A DNA stretch of 46,058 nucleotides from NCBI GenBank assembly GCA_023379845.1, contig JAMCPG010000036.1:1-46058 (forward strand), given 5' to 3'. The translations under genes were made by a program, and so were the position numbers. The notes beneath the pieces are model-generated. The model was not told the DNA's origin and searched no databases. It worked only from the letters and a program-made list of their open reading frames with translations. How positions within the stretch are numbered: the first letter of the stretch is position 1; each line of letters opens with the position of its first letter. Of this stretch, positions 6,826-14,883 are shown one piece after another. Source of the DNA: Thermoplasmatota archaeon (GTDB taxonomy: Archaea; Thermoplasmatota; Thermoplasmata; Thermoplasmatales; Thermoplasmataceae).

Positions 6826-7050
6826 ATGACCTCATGGTCAATATCCATGAACCTTTACCACACAGGATTATCAGAACTGTACAGGGAGATCGAGGCACTT
6901 GGCGATCCCTTAACCGGTATATCAAATCACGATATGGGATACATTCTCGAGGAGCTGATCAGGAAGTTCAACGAAGCCAACAATGAAGAGGCTGGAGAGC
7001 ACTTCACACCAAGAGGCTTCAATAGAGCCATGTGCATACTTGTAACTTAA
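6826..7050 (+). pseudogene. Fragment of a type I restriction-modification methyltransferase (HsdM)
   Basis: A 74-residue open frame whose second half, [20 protein letters not shown] then [10 protein letters not shown], is the well-conserved HsdM segment just before the methyltransferase catalytic domain (family form: [25 protein letters not shown]). The frame diverges immediately after TPR ([11 protein letters not shown]) and stops, while full HsdM proteins are about 500 residues. The SAM-binding and NPPF motifs are absent. It is therefore a short internal relic, with no HsdR or HsdS genes nearby. It sits between scar module C and the intact tRNA-Val gene, so a type I system was probably once part of an element integrated there. 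Confidence 0.75.
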
Positions 7051-7246
7051 TTGAAGGTAACCTATGAATAAAAAATGTCTACACTTTCCATGAAAATTTG
7101 TCTACATTCTGGAGGATCACTTCCCTAAATCCAATAACATGCCCCGAATTAGTTTTGATTACTACAAATTTTTTGAGATGTTAAGTTAAAAACAGGTCTT
7201 TTTTCCCTTCATTTTAGATACAATGAAACATAAATAACATAGTTAA

Positions 7247-7321
<75 letters not shown>

Positions 7322-7421
7322 ATTGTTGTCTTGTCTACTGAAACGCAGTATTGACAGAAGTGATTTAATTTTTTACTTTCTTGCATGAAAGACAATTTAT
7401 TGAAGGTGCAGATTACAAAAG

Positions 7422-8279
7422 ATGAAAAACAGTCTGCTCCTCCATGGTGGCATAGGTTCTGAATCTTCGTTGTCTGCCCTGCTTCAAGAATATGCGTCGA
7501 AAGCCTTTGACAATAAATCTTCCCTCAATTCTGTTGTAAATGCAACTGTACTGATGGAGGATGATCCTATCTTCAACGCAGGTACGGGATCGTACCAGAG
7601 AATAGACGGTACGATCCAGATGGATGCCGCTGTGATGACTGAAACCGGATTTGGTTCCGTGATAGGAGTTGAGAAAATAAGGAACCCTGTGAAGCTCGCA
7701 CTGGACGTGATGCAGAAAACACCTCACCTGATAATGGCAGGAGATGGTGCTTTGAGGCTGGCGAGAATGCTTGGCTATGAAGAATATGATCCTAACACGC
7801 AAAAGGCCCAGGAGCAGAGGGAAAAGGTAATGTCAGAGCTGGCCTCTATCGACTCGGAAAAGAACCCGAGGTTTTCTGCACTCAAGAGAATGGGGGATAT
7901 TTCGAAGCTTATCAAGCCAGAAGATACTGTTGGAGCCGTTGCATATGTAAATGGCACATTTGCTGCTGCAGTTTCTACTGGCGGAGCAACTCCCATGCTG
8001 AGAGGCAGGGTCGGAGACTCGCCTATCCCGGGTGCAGGCATATATTGTGGACCAAAAGGTGCGGTAGTTGCAACCGGCTTCGGTGAGGAGATAATCAAGC
8101 ATATGCTCTGTATATCCGTTTATAACGATATAGGAAGCAAGAACTTGTCGAGCATTCTCGAGGAAAGGACAAAGTCGTTCGACGGGCCAGTCGGGCTCAT
8201 TGCCATAGATAAAAATGGTTATTCATATTTCTCAAGTAAGCCTATGGCAGTCGGCTCCTTTTCAAGTGAGACTGAATAA
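7422..8279 (+). CDS. Isoaspartyl peptidase/L-asparaginase (Ntn-hydrolase, T2 family)
   Basis: A 285-residue member of the plant-type asparaginase family. The zymogen cleaves itself before the catalytic Thr169 in PEDTVGAVAYV; the substrate-binding GGATPMLRGRVGDSPIPGAG follows, the family signature for binding the alpha-carboxylate and aspartyl groups. N-terminal family motifs are LLHGGIG and FNAGTGSYQRIDGTIQMDAA. The enzyme removes isoaspartyl residues from damaged peptides and may also hydrolyse asparagine. At 285 residues it is close to the bacterial and archaeal size. A TATA-like box (aatttatt, about 7391-7398) lies some 25 bases upstream, suggesting a leaderless transcript. It is followed by egsA without a shared operon signal other than close spacing. 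Confidence 0.9.
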   Translation: MKNSLLLHGGIGSESSLSALLQEYASKAFDNKSSLNSVVNATVLMEDDPIFNAGTGSYQRIDGTIQMDAAVMTETGFGSVIGVEKIRNPVKLALDVMQKTPHLIMAGDGALRLARMLGYEEYDPNTQKAQEQREKVMSELASIDSEKNPRFSALKRMGDISKLIKPEDTVGAVAYVNGTFAAAVSTGGATPMLRGRVGDSPIPGAGIYCGPKGAVVATGFGEEIIKHMLCISVYNDIGSKNLSSILEERTKSFDGPVGLIAIDKNGYSYFSSKPMAVGSFSSETE

Positions 8280-8313
8280 GCAGATATATTTATTCGCTAT
8301 GCATTGTGGGAAG

Positions 8314-9375
8314 ATGGATTTCCTAAAGGTCAAAACCATGCAGTTTCCCCGTGATGTTATTGCGGGTCACGGCGTTTTGCATGTAATTCCCGAGCTTATT
8401 TCCAGAGACCTGAAGCGTGGCAGAGTGGCCATAGTTTCCGGCAATAACACCTTTGAACTTGCAGGAAGGGAAGTTGTCAAATACTTGACGGATGCTGACT
8501 TTGAGACAGAGGTTGTCAAGATCGGCGAAGTAACAGAGGAAAATGTCGCGGCCTGCGAGGATCAACTAAAAAACAAGAAAATTTCCATAGTCATTGGAAT
8601 CGGCGGCGGCTCCAAGATAGATGCTGCTAAAATCATTGCTTACAGGATGAAGGTACCCATGGTCAGCGTACCGACGACTGCCAGCCATGACGGGATAGCG
8701 TCACCAAGGGCTAGTATAAAAGGCCCGGGAGTTGTGCTGTCACAGACCGCATCAATGCCGCTCGCGATTGTTGCGGACACATCGATCATGATAAAGGCTC
8801 CATACAGGTATCTGGCATCCGGGGCTGGTGATGTTATATCGAATATCACTGCAATACTTGACTGGAAACTGGCTAACAGACTGAATGGAGAGGAGTATTC
8901 TTCTTCTGCTGCCGCACTTGCGGAATATGCCTCGAGAGAGCTCATTGAGAAGGCATACCTCGTCTCCGCTGGTGTTGAAGAGTCCGTATGGCTGGTCACG
9001 AAGCAGATACTTGCCTCGGGAACTGCAATGGCTATCGCTTCTTCTTCGAGGCCGGCAAGTGGTTCCGAGCATCTTTTTGCGCACGCCCTGGAACTTTATG
9101 GTTCTGGTAACTCAATGCATGGAGAACAGTGCGCAATCGGTTCTGTGGCATCCATGTACCTGCATGGCGGCGACTGGCAAATGCTTGCGAACACCTATTC
9201 CAAGATCAAGTTATCTATAAGGCTCTCGGATTACGGAGTTTCAGACCAGGTTGCGATTAAGTCATTGATGAAGGCTCATTCAATCAGGCCGGAGCGGCTC
9301 ACAATTCTAGGAAACACAGACCTGAGCTACTCCGCCGCAGAGAAGGCACTTGAGCTTACAGGCATTATAGGGTGA
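8314..9375 (+). CDS. egsA: sn-Glycerol-1-phosphate dehydrogenase
   Basis: A 353-residue protein of the iron/zinc alcohol dehydrogenase fold. It reduces dihydroxyacetone phosphate to sn-glycerol-1-phosphate with NAD(P)H, the step that sets the archaeal stereochemistry of membrane lipids. Visible motifs: the nucleotide-binding GIGGGSKID (95-103), VPTTASHDGIASP (119-131), and likely metal ligands Asp173 (GAGDVISN), His253 (SGSEHLFAH) and His269 (NSMHGEQ). I chose the ATG at 8314 because the TATA box atatattta (8283-8291) lies about 25 bases upstream and because it gives the normal family length; an upstream in-frame ATG at 8215 overlaps the preceding gene by 65 bases and adds unlike sequence. 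Downstream genes follow within a few bases. Confidence 0.93.
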   Translation: MDFLKVKTMQFPRDVIAGHGVLHVIPELISRDLKRGRVAIVSGNNTFELAGREVVKYLTDADFETEVVKIGEVTEENVAACEDQLKNKKISIVIGIGGGSKIDAAKIIAYRMKVPMVSVPTTASHDGIASPRASIKGPGVVLSQTASMPLAIVADTSIMIKAPYRYLASGAGDVISNITAILDWKLANRLNGEEYSSSAAALAEYASRELIEKAYLVSAGVEESVWLVTKQILASGTAMAIASSSRPASGSEHLFAHALELYGSGNSMHGEQCAIGSVASMYLHGGDWQMLANTYSKIKLSIRLSDYGVSDQVAIKSLMKAHSIRPERLTILGNTDLSYSAAEKALELTGIIG

Positions 9376-9381
9376 ATTTGT

Positions 9382-9819
9382 ATGACAAAGATATCACTTA
9401 TAGGAAAGGATTTAGCAGTTGTTGGATTAGAGTTTAAGTTTGTAGGACCGCTGATTGGATGCTCGGAATGCGGAATAAAGAATGTTTGCTTCAATCTTGA
9501 GCCAGGAAAAAACTACCGCATAACCGGCGTAAGGGAGAAGTTGAACAACTGTTTTGTTTTCAACGGTGACAAGGTCAAGACAGTAGAGGTGGAAGAGTTG
9601 CCAGAGACGATAACAATGCAGTTTGGAAGATACCTGCAGGAAGGGTCAAGTGTCACGCTAAAATCCATCCGCTGCGACAAAATAGCTTGCAAATATATAG
9701 AGAAGTGCAATTTAATGCATCTTAAGGAAGGCAGGAAAGTAACTGTACAGAAAGTTGGTGAAAAGGTAGAGTGCCCGAAGGGTTACGATATCAGGGAAAT
9801 ATCCGTAAACCTTTCCTGA
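9382..9819 (+). CDS. UPF0179 family protein, cysteine-rich
   Basis: A 145-residue protein matching the archaeal UPF0179 family by its layout: an N-terminal strand region (GKDLAVVGLEFKFVGP), a CSECGIKNVC cluster at about 27-36, and a second cysteine group (RCDKIACKYIEKC, then CPKGYDIREI). The seven cysteines suggest a bound Fe-S cluster or zinc. The family's function is unknown to me; it is widespread in Euryarchaeota. It starts seven bases after the egsA stop and is followed 12 bases later by the OBG GTPase, so egsA, this gene and the GTPase probably form one transcript. The frame is intact and full length. Confidence 0.8.
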   Translation: MTKISLIGKDLAVVGLEFKFVGPLIGCSECGIKNVCFNLEPGKNYRITGVREKLNNCFVFNGDKVKTVEVEELPETITMQFGRYLQEGSSVTLKSIRCDKIACKYIEKCNLMHLKEGRKVTVQKVGEKVECPKGYDIREISVNLS

Positions 9820-9831
9820 TAAAGGTCTGAA

Positions 9832-10998
9832 TTGTCATTCAAAATTGGTTTAATAGGCAAGCCCAATGCGGGTAAATCCACCCTCTTTTCAGCAATAACG
9901 GCAACTGAAGTCGAGATAGCAAATTATCCCTTCACTACCGTTGCGCCGAATATAGGCACTTCGTTCATTATCAGGAGATGCCCGGAGGAGATTATTGGCA
10001 AAAAGTGCAACCCGAACCATGGATCATGCAGCAATGGGAACAGGTACATACCGGTCCAGATCGTTGACGTACCCGGGCTCATCGAAGGAGCTAGTGAGGG
10101 AAAAGGTATGGGAAACCAGTTTCTACAGAGCATTACGGACGCAAGTGCTCTCATACTCGTATTCGACATGGAAGATGCCTTCAAGTCTAATGATTTTGCA
10201 TTATCGATAAATAAGGAGATAAGCGACATCAAGGATGAACTTATCAAGTGGGCATCTTCAATAATTGCAAGGGACTGGGAGAGATTCGCCAAGAAGGCGG
10301 ATTCCCTGAATGAAAAGGTTGAAAGGCAGCTCTCCAGGAAGATTGGATCACTTGGACTGGATGAGAAGCACATACATGAGATAATGTCCGCAGGGTCGCT
10401 GCCACTGAAACTATCGCTATGGTCCGATGATGATTTCAGGTCTTTCGCAGATATCATGTTTTCCAGGATCAAGGCAATAGTACCGGTCGCCAACAAGGCA
10501 GATCTGGTCCCACCAGAAAAGATCAGTGCCCTGCAGCAGCTTGATGTAAGGGTCTTTCCAGTTTCGGCAGAATATGAGCTTGCCATACAGAGGGCCCTAA
10601 CTCATGGCCTGATATCTTCAAGGCTGCCGCCATTCAAACCAACTGAAAAAGCAACACCAAAGCAGGCTGAGGCGCTTAACCACATTGAGGAATTCATTTC
10701 ATCAGGAATAGTCGCAAGGCCGTTCGATATACTTGGCGACATAGTGGAAAAAATACTGAAGCTGATTGTAGTCTATCCAGTATACGATGATAGTACCTGG
10801 ACAGACAAGGCAGGCAATGTGCTGCCCGATGCATTTCTGGTACGGGAGGGTTCTACCCCGCTCGACCTAGCATATATGGTTCATACAGATATCGGAGAAG
10901 GTTTAATTCGCGCAGTCGACTGCAAATCCAAGATGATTATAGGTAAGGATCACCCGCTCAAGGATGGAGATGTTATCAGGATAATATCAAAGAGCTAA
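9832..10998 (+). CDS. OBG/YchF-type GTPase with C-terminal TGS domain
   Basis: A 388-residue P-loop protein of the TRAFAC OBG family as found in archaea. G1 is GKPNAGKST (9-17), the switch II/G3 motif is DVPGLIEGASEGKGMGN and G4 is NKAD. A helical insertion follows (residues about 120-210), and the last 70 residues form a TGS domain (LPDAFLVREGSTPLDLAYMVHTDIGEGL). Two cysteines in a CNPNHGSC loop lie between G1 and G3, typical of the archaeal branch. Such GTPases bind ribosomes or tRNA and monitor translation. The start is TTG at 9832, with an aaaggtctga ribosome-binding motif before it; no nearby ATG fits the conserved N-terminus SFKIGLIGKP. Confidence 0.9.
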   Translation: MSFKIGLIGKPNAGKSTLFSAITATEVEIANYPFTTVAPNIGTSFIIRRCPEEIIGKKCNPNHGSCSNGNRYIPVQIVDVPGLIEGASEGKGMGNQFLQSITDASALILVFDMEDAFKSNDFALSINKEISDIKDELIKWASSIIARDWERFAKKADSLNEKVERQLSRKIGSLGLDEKHIHEIMSAGSLPLKLSLWSDDDFRSFADIMFSRIKAIVPVANKADLVPPEKISALQQLDVRVFPVSAEYELAIQRALTHGLISSRLPPFKPTEKATPKQAEALNHIEEFISSGIVARPFDILGDIVEKILKLIVVYPVYDDSTWTDKAGNVLPDAFLVREGSTPLDLAYMVHTDIGEGLIRAVDCKSKMIIGKDHPLKDGDVIRIISKS

Positions 10999-11364
10999 TC
11001 ATTTGGCGCCCGGGATCTGCATCCCTGTAACAGCCCATCTTGTGCCCCATTCGCGCAGTGCTTCAAACACTGGATCCAGCGATCTGCCTTTCTCTGTCAG
11101 CGAATACTGTACAAGAAAAGGCTGTGTGTTGATAATGGTTCTTTCGACAATGCCTGCAGAGTGAAGATTTTTCAGTACTCTAGACAGAGTCTTTGAGTTC
11201 AGTCCCCGGACAGATTTTAACAGTTCATTGAATCCCATGGGTTTTTCGTTAAGATACCTGATAATTATGAAGTTCCACTCCCCTCCAATGTTCTTTATCG
11301 CATCCACTATGGGGCATTCCGGTATGCTGGCAGTTCTTGAGTTTGTATCCGAACCCACTTTCAT
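10999..11364 (-). CDS. HxlR-family transcriptional regulator
   Basis: A 121-residue winged-helix protein. The HxlR signature is clear: CPIVDAIKNIGGEWNFIIIR with the starting Cys, then FNELLKSVRGLNSKTLSRVL as the HTH, and a wing VERTIINTQPFLVQYSLTEKG, followed by a C-terminal dimerisation helix (DPVFEALREWGTRW). HxlR proteins are dimeric regulators that often use the conserved Cys to sense redox or electrophiles. The gene is divergent from a YceI-family gene with about 80 bases between them, so that gene is the probable target. It is convergent with the GTPase gene: the two stop codons abut. An additional upstream ATG is out of register with the domain. Confidence 0.88.
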   Translation of the reverse strand: MKVGSDTNSRTASIPECPIVDAIKNIGGEWNFIIIRYLNEKPMGFNELLKSVRGLNSKTLSRVLKNLHSAGIVERTIINTQPFLVQYSLTEKGRSLDPVFEALREWGTRWAVTGMQIPGAK

Positions 11365-11443
11365 TCATGCCACCTGATGACAAGTAAGTAGCAGAAGGTA
11401 TTTTAATGTATCTATGATATCCAGTTGCATAATGCAATCTTAA

Positions 11444-12007
11444 ATGGTGAAAAAAATGCAATCGACAATGACATGGAAACAGGATTTGGCTCATTCAAGC
11501 GCAGAGTTCAGCATAAGGCACATGATGATTTCAAATGTGAAGGGAAAGTTTAAGGTGTTCGAAGTAAACTTTGAAGGTGACACCGATGATTTTGAGCATT
11601 CAATTGTCAAGGTCAGGATTGATCCTCAGAGCATAGATACCGGTGAGGAAAAAAGGGATGCTCATCTCCGTTCTCCAGATTTCTTCAGCACGGAGACGAA
11701 CAAAGACATATATTTCGAATCAACTTCAATAAAGAAGATCTCTGACGGGGAATACGAAATACACGGAAGCCTGAACATCAGAGGCATCAAGAAGGCCATA
11801 ACACTGAAAGGTACCTTTGAAGGAAGGATAAAGGACCCTTATGGATTTGAGCGCTTCGGGGCAACCGTTACGGGTGAAATCGTGAGGGAAGATTTTGGCC
11901 TGAAATGGAACAGCGTTCTCGAAACTGGTGGCGTTATGGTTGGTTCCAAAGTTAAGTTTGAAGTTCACGTTGAAATGGTTCTTCAGGCAAACGGTACGTC
12001 CAAATAA
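11444..12007 (+). CDS. YceI-family lipocalin-like protein
   Basis: A 187-residue beta-rich protein of the YceI family: WKQDLAHSSAEFSIRHMMIS at the start, FEVNFEGDTDDFEHSIVKVRI, a DAHLRSPDFFSTE motif, HGSLNIRGIKKAITLKGTFEG and RFGATVTGEIVREDFGLKWN at the end. YceI proteins form an elongated lipocalin-like barrel that binds isoprenoid chains such as polyprenyl quinones. There is no signal peptide, so this one would act in the cytoplasm, as in other archaea. The ATG at 11456 (MQSTMTWKQ) is an alternative start; the first ATG adds four residues. It is divergent from an HxlR regulator and probably controlled by it, perhaps in response to oxidative stress. Confidence 0.9.
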   Translation: MVKKMQSTMTWKQDLAHSSAEFSIRHMMISNVKGKFKVFEVNFEGDTDDFEHSIVKVRIDPQSIDTGEEKRDAHLRSPDFFSTETNKDIYFESTSIKKISDGEYEIHGSLNIRGIKKAITLKGTFEGRIKDPYGFERFGATVTGEIVREDFGLKWNSVLETGGVMVGSKVKFEVHVEMVLQANGTSK

Positions 12008-12297
12008 GTGTCCTTTTACCAGGATTTTATCATGTATAACCCTGGATTCAAGCTGATTTACCAACATTAATTTCTGTTGAACGCGCTGTTTTCAGTGTTC
12101 TATGTGCAGCAAATTTGTTATTTATGATGGTGGCGTTTATCATCATTTCTGCATTAAAACATATCATCAAGAAACGAGTGAATGTGCATATAAACGTCTA
12201 CGAGGGGCTCGTATTATGATAGCAAGATGAAGAAGACAAAGCATCATTATAGATAAATACGGATAGAGGTCAGTGGAAGGAAGAAGAAGTGAAAAGA

Positions 12298-12605
12298 ATG
12301 AGTGGAAAGTTATATGGGGTGGATCAATTTTATCCCGGCGATTTTGTATCAACCTTGACCGGCGTTTACACAGATATATTCCCAGATTTCTGTGATCTGA
12401 TGTTTATTGAATCCAAAACAGACCTTGTAATTCTGGAAAAGTAAACACTGCATTAGAGATATCCAAGCTTTCTACGTCCGATCTGGTAATCATTGCAACA
12501 AAGAATGGAAACTATAAGTTCAGTAAAGAGGATGCCGAGAAACTTATAACTTACTTTCCGCATGAGTTGAAAGGCTTATCTTCGAATTATCCATCACTTT
12601 CGTGA
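12298..12605 (+). pseudogene. Frameshifted small gene of unknown function
   Basis: The frame from the ATG at 12298 reads MSGKLYGVDQFYPGDFVSTL and runs 48 codons to a TAA at 12442. One frame over, starting at 12441, an open stretch without its own ATG continues with NTALEISKLSTSDLVIIATK and ends at 12605 (ANGNYKFSKEDAEKLI-type helical sequence, then PHELKGLSSNYPSLS). The two halves join end to end, so a single frameshift near 12441 is the simplest reading, giving an original protein of about 102 residues. I do not recognise it. Its last part overlaps the left inverted repeat of the neighbouring transposable unit, so part of the apparent gene may belong to that element. Before it, 12008-12297 holds no clear gene. 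Confidence 0.4.
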
Positions 12606-12609
12606 ATAC

Positions 12610-12930
12610 CTATTTCTCTACCTCCCTGAGCATTTTTAAATCCTCCTCAGTTGGTTCAATTATTCTCTGATCCACCACTGCATTCCACTCGATCAATAAT
12701 TTCATAACGGTTTCCAGGTCACTCTTTCGTATTATGATAACTCCCCGCAGGAGTTTACGATGCGGGATCTGATCAAGCAGTCCCTTTCTTCTGTATCTGT
12801 ATTTTCCCTTCTGTGTACTTGTTTCCTGCCCGTAGAATCTCTTCACGAACTTCCCGAGATCACTATTGTTCATCTTCTTTGGCAGATGGAATACGAGGAT
12901 GCATACCTCCATATGGGCAGTAGTGCCCAT
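12610..12930 (-). CDS. Hypothetical protein divergent from the transposase
   Basis: A protein of 100-106 residues (ATG at 12930 or, more likely, 12912: MEVCILVFHLPKKM). It is basic and has an alternating strand-helix pattern: strand EVCILVFHLP, helix SDLGKFVKRFYG, a basic stretch KGKYRYRRKGLLDQIPHRK, strand RGVIIIRKS, helix LETVMKLLIEWNA and a last strand. This looks like a small alpha/beta (ferredoxin-like) nucleic-acid-binding fold, but I do not recognise the family. It starts about 32 bases from the transposase, in divergent orientation, within the same inverted repeats, so it may be an accessory or regulatory protein of the element. It could also be a host gene trapped by the element. Confidence 0.5.
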   Translation of the reverse strand: MGTTAHMEVCILVFHLPKKMNNSDLGKFVKRFYGQETSTQKGKYRYRRKGLLDQIPHRKLLRGVIIIRKSDLETVMKLLIEWNAVVDQRIIEPTEEDLKMLREVEK

Positions 12931-12962
12931 ACATTAATAAGCTCTTTGGTGTTCTCCTTATT

Positions 12963-14654
12963 ATGGATACCGATGATCTGCAGCTTCACACAAAGATCGT
13001 AGGGGCATTGCCAGCGATCAACCACTTCATCCGGAGGCTGCATTTGAATGAGATACTGGCCAGCCGTCTCCCTGCAGGGAATGATCCGGATACGGCCCGG
13101 TGCATTGGTATACTCATAAGGAACATACTCGTATCAAGGGAACCCCTGTACGGCATTGAGGAATGGATATCCGGATTCCCCGCTGAACTGCTTGGCATAT
13201 CCGAGGAGAATGCAGGACGCATCAACGATGATCGCATAGGAAGGTCGCTGGAAAGGCTTTTCTATGCTGATCGATCTTCACTCATGACGGAGATCGTTGT
13301 CCGTGCCGTGCAGGAATTTGATCTCTCCATGAAAAGGTTCCACAACGATTCGACATCCGTGGTATTGAGCGGTTTATACCGGACAGCAAACGGAAAAGAT
13401 ATGAGGATGAAGAAGACCGTGAATCTGACGTTCGGCCACAGCAAGGATCACAGGAAGGATCTGAAGCAGCTCGTATGGATTTTCACTGTCACTGCAGATG
13501 GTGCAGTGCCTGTTCATTACAGTGCTGCTGATGGCAACACAATCGATTCACCAACACACATTGAGACATGGGACTCTATTTTCAAGCTCACGGGAAGACC
13601 CGATTTCATGTATGTTGCAGATTCAAAGCTCTGCACCGATGAAAACATGAGGCATATCCATGAAAAACATGGCAGGTTCATAACGATAGTTCCTGCAACC
13701 CGGAAGGATCATGATCTGTTCAGGGACTGGCTGCAGGATCATCCGGATCCATGGGAGACCACGGTGCATGGAAGAGAGATCGAAAGGGGCCAGGTATGGA
13801 AACTCATGGAATCACCATTACAGTCTTCCGATGGTTTCCGTATCATATGGGCATGGAATTCACAGAAATCCAGGCATGACAGGGAGATCAGGAACGGAAT
13901 GATGAATGCATCCATCCTGAATCTTGAACGACTGGAGACAAAGCTCAGATCGCCAAGGTGCAGGCTCCACACCGGAGATGATGTGGATAAAGCGGCAGGA
14001 GATGCCACAGGAAAGGGTTCAAGATGGGTCGGTTTCAGCATCACTGAAAGCGACATGGAGATCAGGAAACAGTTATCCAGGGGAAGACCGTCGAAGTCAA
14101 CGGAATATCGAATCACCACAAAGAAACGTTTCCATGTTGAATGGAAGCCTATGGAAGATAACATAGATTTCGACGAAGCCTGCGATGGCATATTTCCCCT
14201 CATAACAAACGATAGAAAACTGTCCATGAAAGAGGTCCTTGCAATGTACAAATACCAGCCCCATGTGGAGAAGAGGCATGAGCAACTCAAATCTGTATAT
14301 GCAGTTGCGCCTGTTATGCTGAAGAACGTTGATCGGATAGAGAGCCTCCTGTTTGTCTATTTCCTTGCCCTGCTAATAGAGAGCCTGATGGAGCGTGAGG
14401 TAAGGAATGGCATGAAGAAAGAGGGAAAGGAATCCATACAGATATACCCGGAATTCCGGTCGTGCGAATCCCCGACAACAGATCGTGTCCTGGGTGATTT
14501 CTCCATGGTCCAGGTGAACTGGATTGAGTCAGGCGGGAAGATTGTGAAGAAATTCCTGCCAAAGCTCACACAGAGGCAGGAAGATCTGTTGAGGCTGGCA
14601 GGTGTTCCAATCGGCGAATATCAGAAGGACTGGGGCGCCGTTCCGGGCGTTTGA
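12963..14654 (+). CDS. IS1634/IS4-family transposase
   Basis: A 563-residue DDE transposase with an intact frame. Acidic residues of the catalytic core are visible in FHNDSTSVVLSG (first Asp), YVADSKLCTDEN (second Asp) and the C-terminal MYKYQPHVEKRHEQLKSVY segment, which carries the Glu in the R-x3-E-x6-K-like signature of the IS4 superfamily. It is followed by the IS1634-typical DRIESLLFVYFLALLIESLM helix. The N-terminal 100 residues (LHTKIVGALPAINHFIRRL) form the DNA-binding part. Length fits IS1634 proteins (about 500-580). The start at the ATG of 12963 is preceded by an AT-rich box (attaataa, about 12931-12938). Several large antisense open frames inside it are codon-bias shadows. Confidence 0.88.
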   Translation: MDTDDLQLHTKIVGALPAINHFIRRLHLNEILASRLPAGNDPDTARCIGILIRNILVSREPLYGIEEWISGFPAELLGISEENAGRINDDRIGRSLERLFYADRSSLMTEIVVRAVQEFDLSMKRFHNDSTSVVLSGLYRTANGKDMRMKKTVNLTFGHSKDHRKDLKQLVWIFTVTADGAVPVHYSAADGNTIDSPTHIETWDSIFKLTGRPDFMYVADSKLCTDENMRHIHEKHGRFITIVPATRKDHDLFRDWLQDHPDPWETTVHGREIERGQVWKLMESPLQSSDGFRIIWAWNSQKSRHDREIRNGMMNASILNLERLETKLRSPRCRLHTGDDVDKAAGDATGKGSRWVGFSITESDMEIRKQLSRGRPSKSTEYRITTKKRFHVEWKPMEDNIDFDEACDGIFPLITNDRKLSMKEVLAMYKYQPHVEKRHEQLKSVYAVAPVMLKNVDRIESLLFVYFLALLIESLMEREVRNGMKKEGKESIQIYPEFRSCESPTTDRVLGDFSMVQVNWIESGGKIVKKFLPKLTQRQEDLLRLAGVPIGEYQKDWGAVPGV

Positions 14655-14784
14655 AAATTCGAAGATATTGTTCCAGATTCATGCGGAAAGTAAGTTATAA
14701 AAGTCTCAAGTGAGAGTATAGGCATACCGGATCCCTAACACGTATTTTTACGGATTCAGATCAGAGATGTGGTTCATATCCTCC

Positions 14785-14816
14785 GGTACGGCTGCAATGG
14801 AACATGGCAGATCCAC
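14785..14816 (+). repeat. Scar of an IS3-type orfA gene
   Basis: A 32-base stretch encoding GTAAMEHGRS is nearly identical to the orfA gene of the IS3 element (minus strand 2843-2874), with only two or three mismatches, one of which is silent (gta/acg changes). Nothing else of the IS is recognisable nearby. The rest of 14701-14883 contains no gene that I can support. Confidence 0.6.
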
Positions 14817-14883
14817 TTCTTTTAACCTTTCAGTTCCACCTCACTCTAAGAATGACTTGTGCTTGAAATATTCGTCATCCATC

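Larger units (their letters stand above)
12544..14700 (+). mobile_element. IS1634/IS4-like transposable unit bounded by imperfect inverted repeats
   Basis: The left stretch 12544-12588 and the right stretch 14656-14700 are inverted copies: 22 bases match perfectly (left 12544-12565), about 12 bases differ, then 11 more match (atcttcgaatt). Between them lie a large DDE transposase (plus strand) and a divergent 106-codon gene (minus strand). I take the repeats as the termini of a two-gene element of about 2.16 kb. No target-site duplication is obvious. The left repeat is also read as the end of a broken upstream gene, so an inverted duplication around an older insertion is an alternative. Confidence 0.55.

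Noticed and set aside
8215-8313. Upstream in-frame ATG for egsA
   Set aside because: It would overlap the preceding gene by 65 bases, adds residues unlike the family, and ignores the TATA box placed for the ATG at 8314.
9924-10586. A 220-codon open frame on the minus strand
   Set aside because: It lies fully inside the OBG GTPase gene in antisense; it has no family motifs and is a codon-bias shadow.
13739-14290. A 183-codon antisense frame in the IS1634-like transposase
   Set aside because: It is Ser/Leu-rich shadow sequence without motifs, opposite to an intact transposase.
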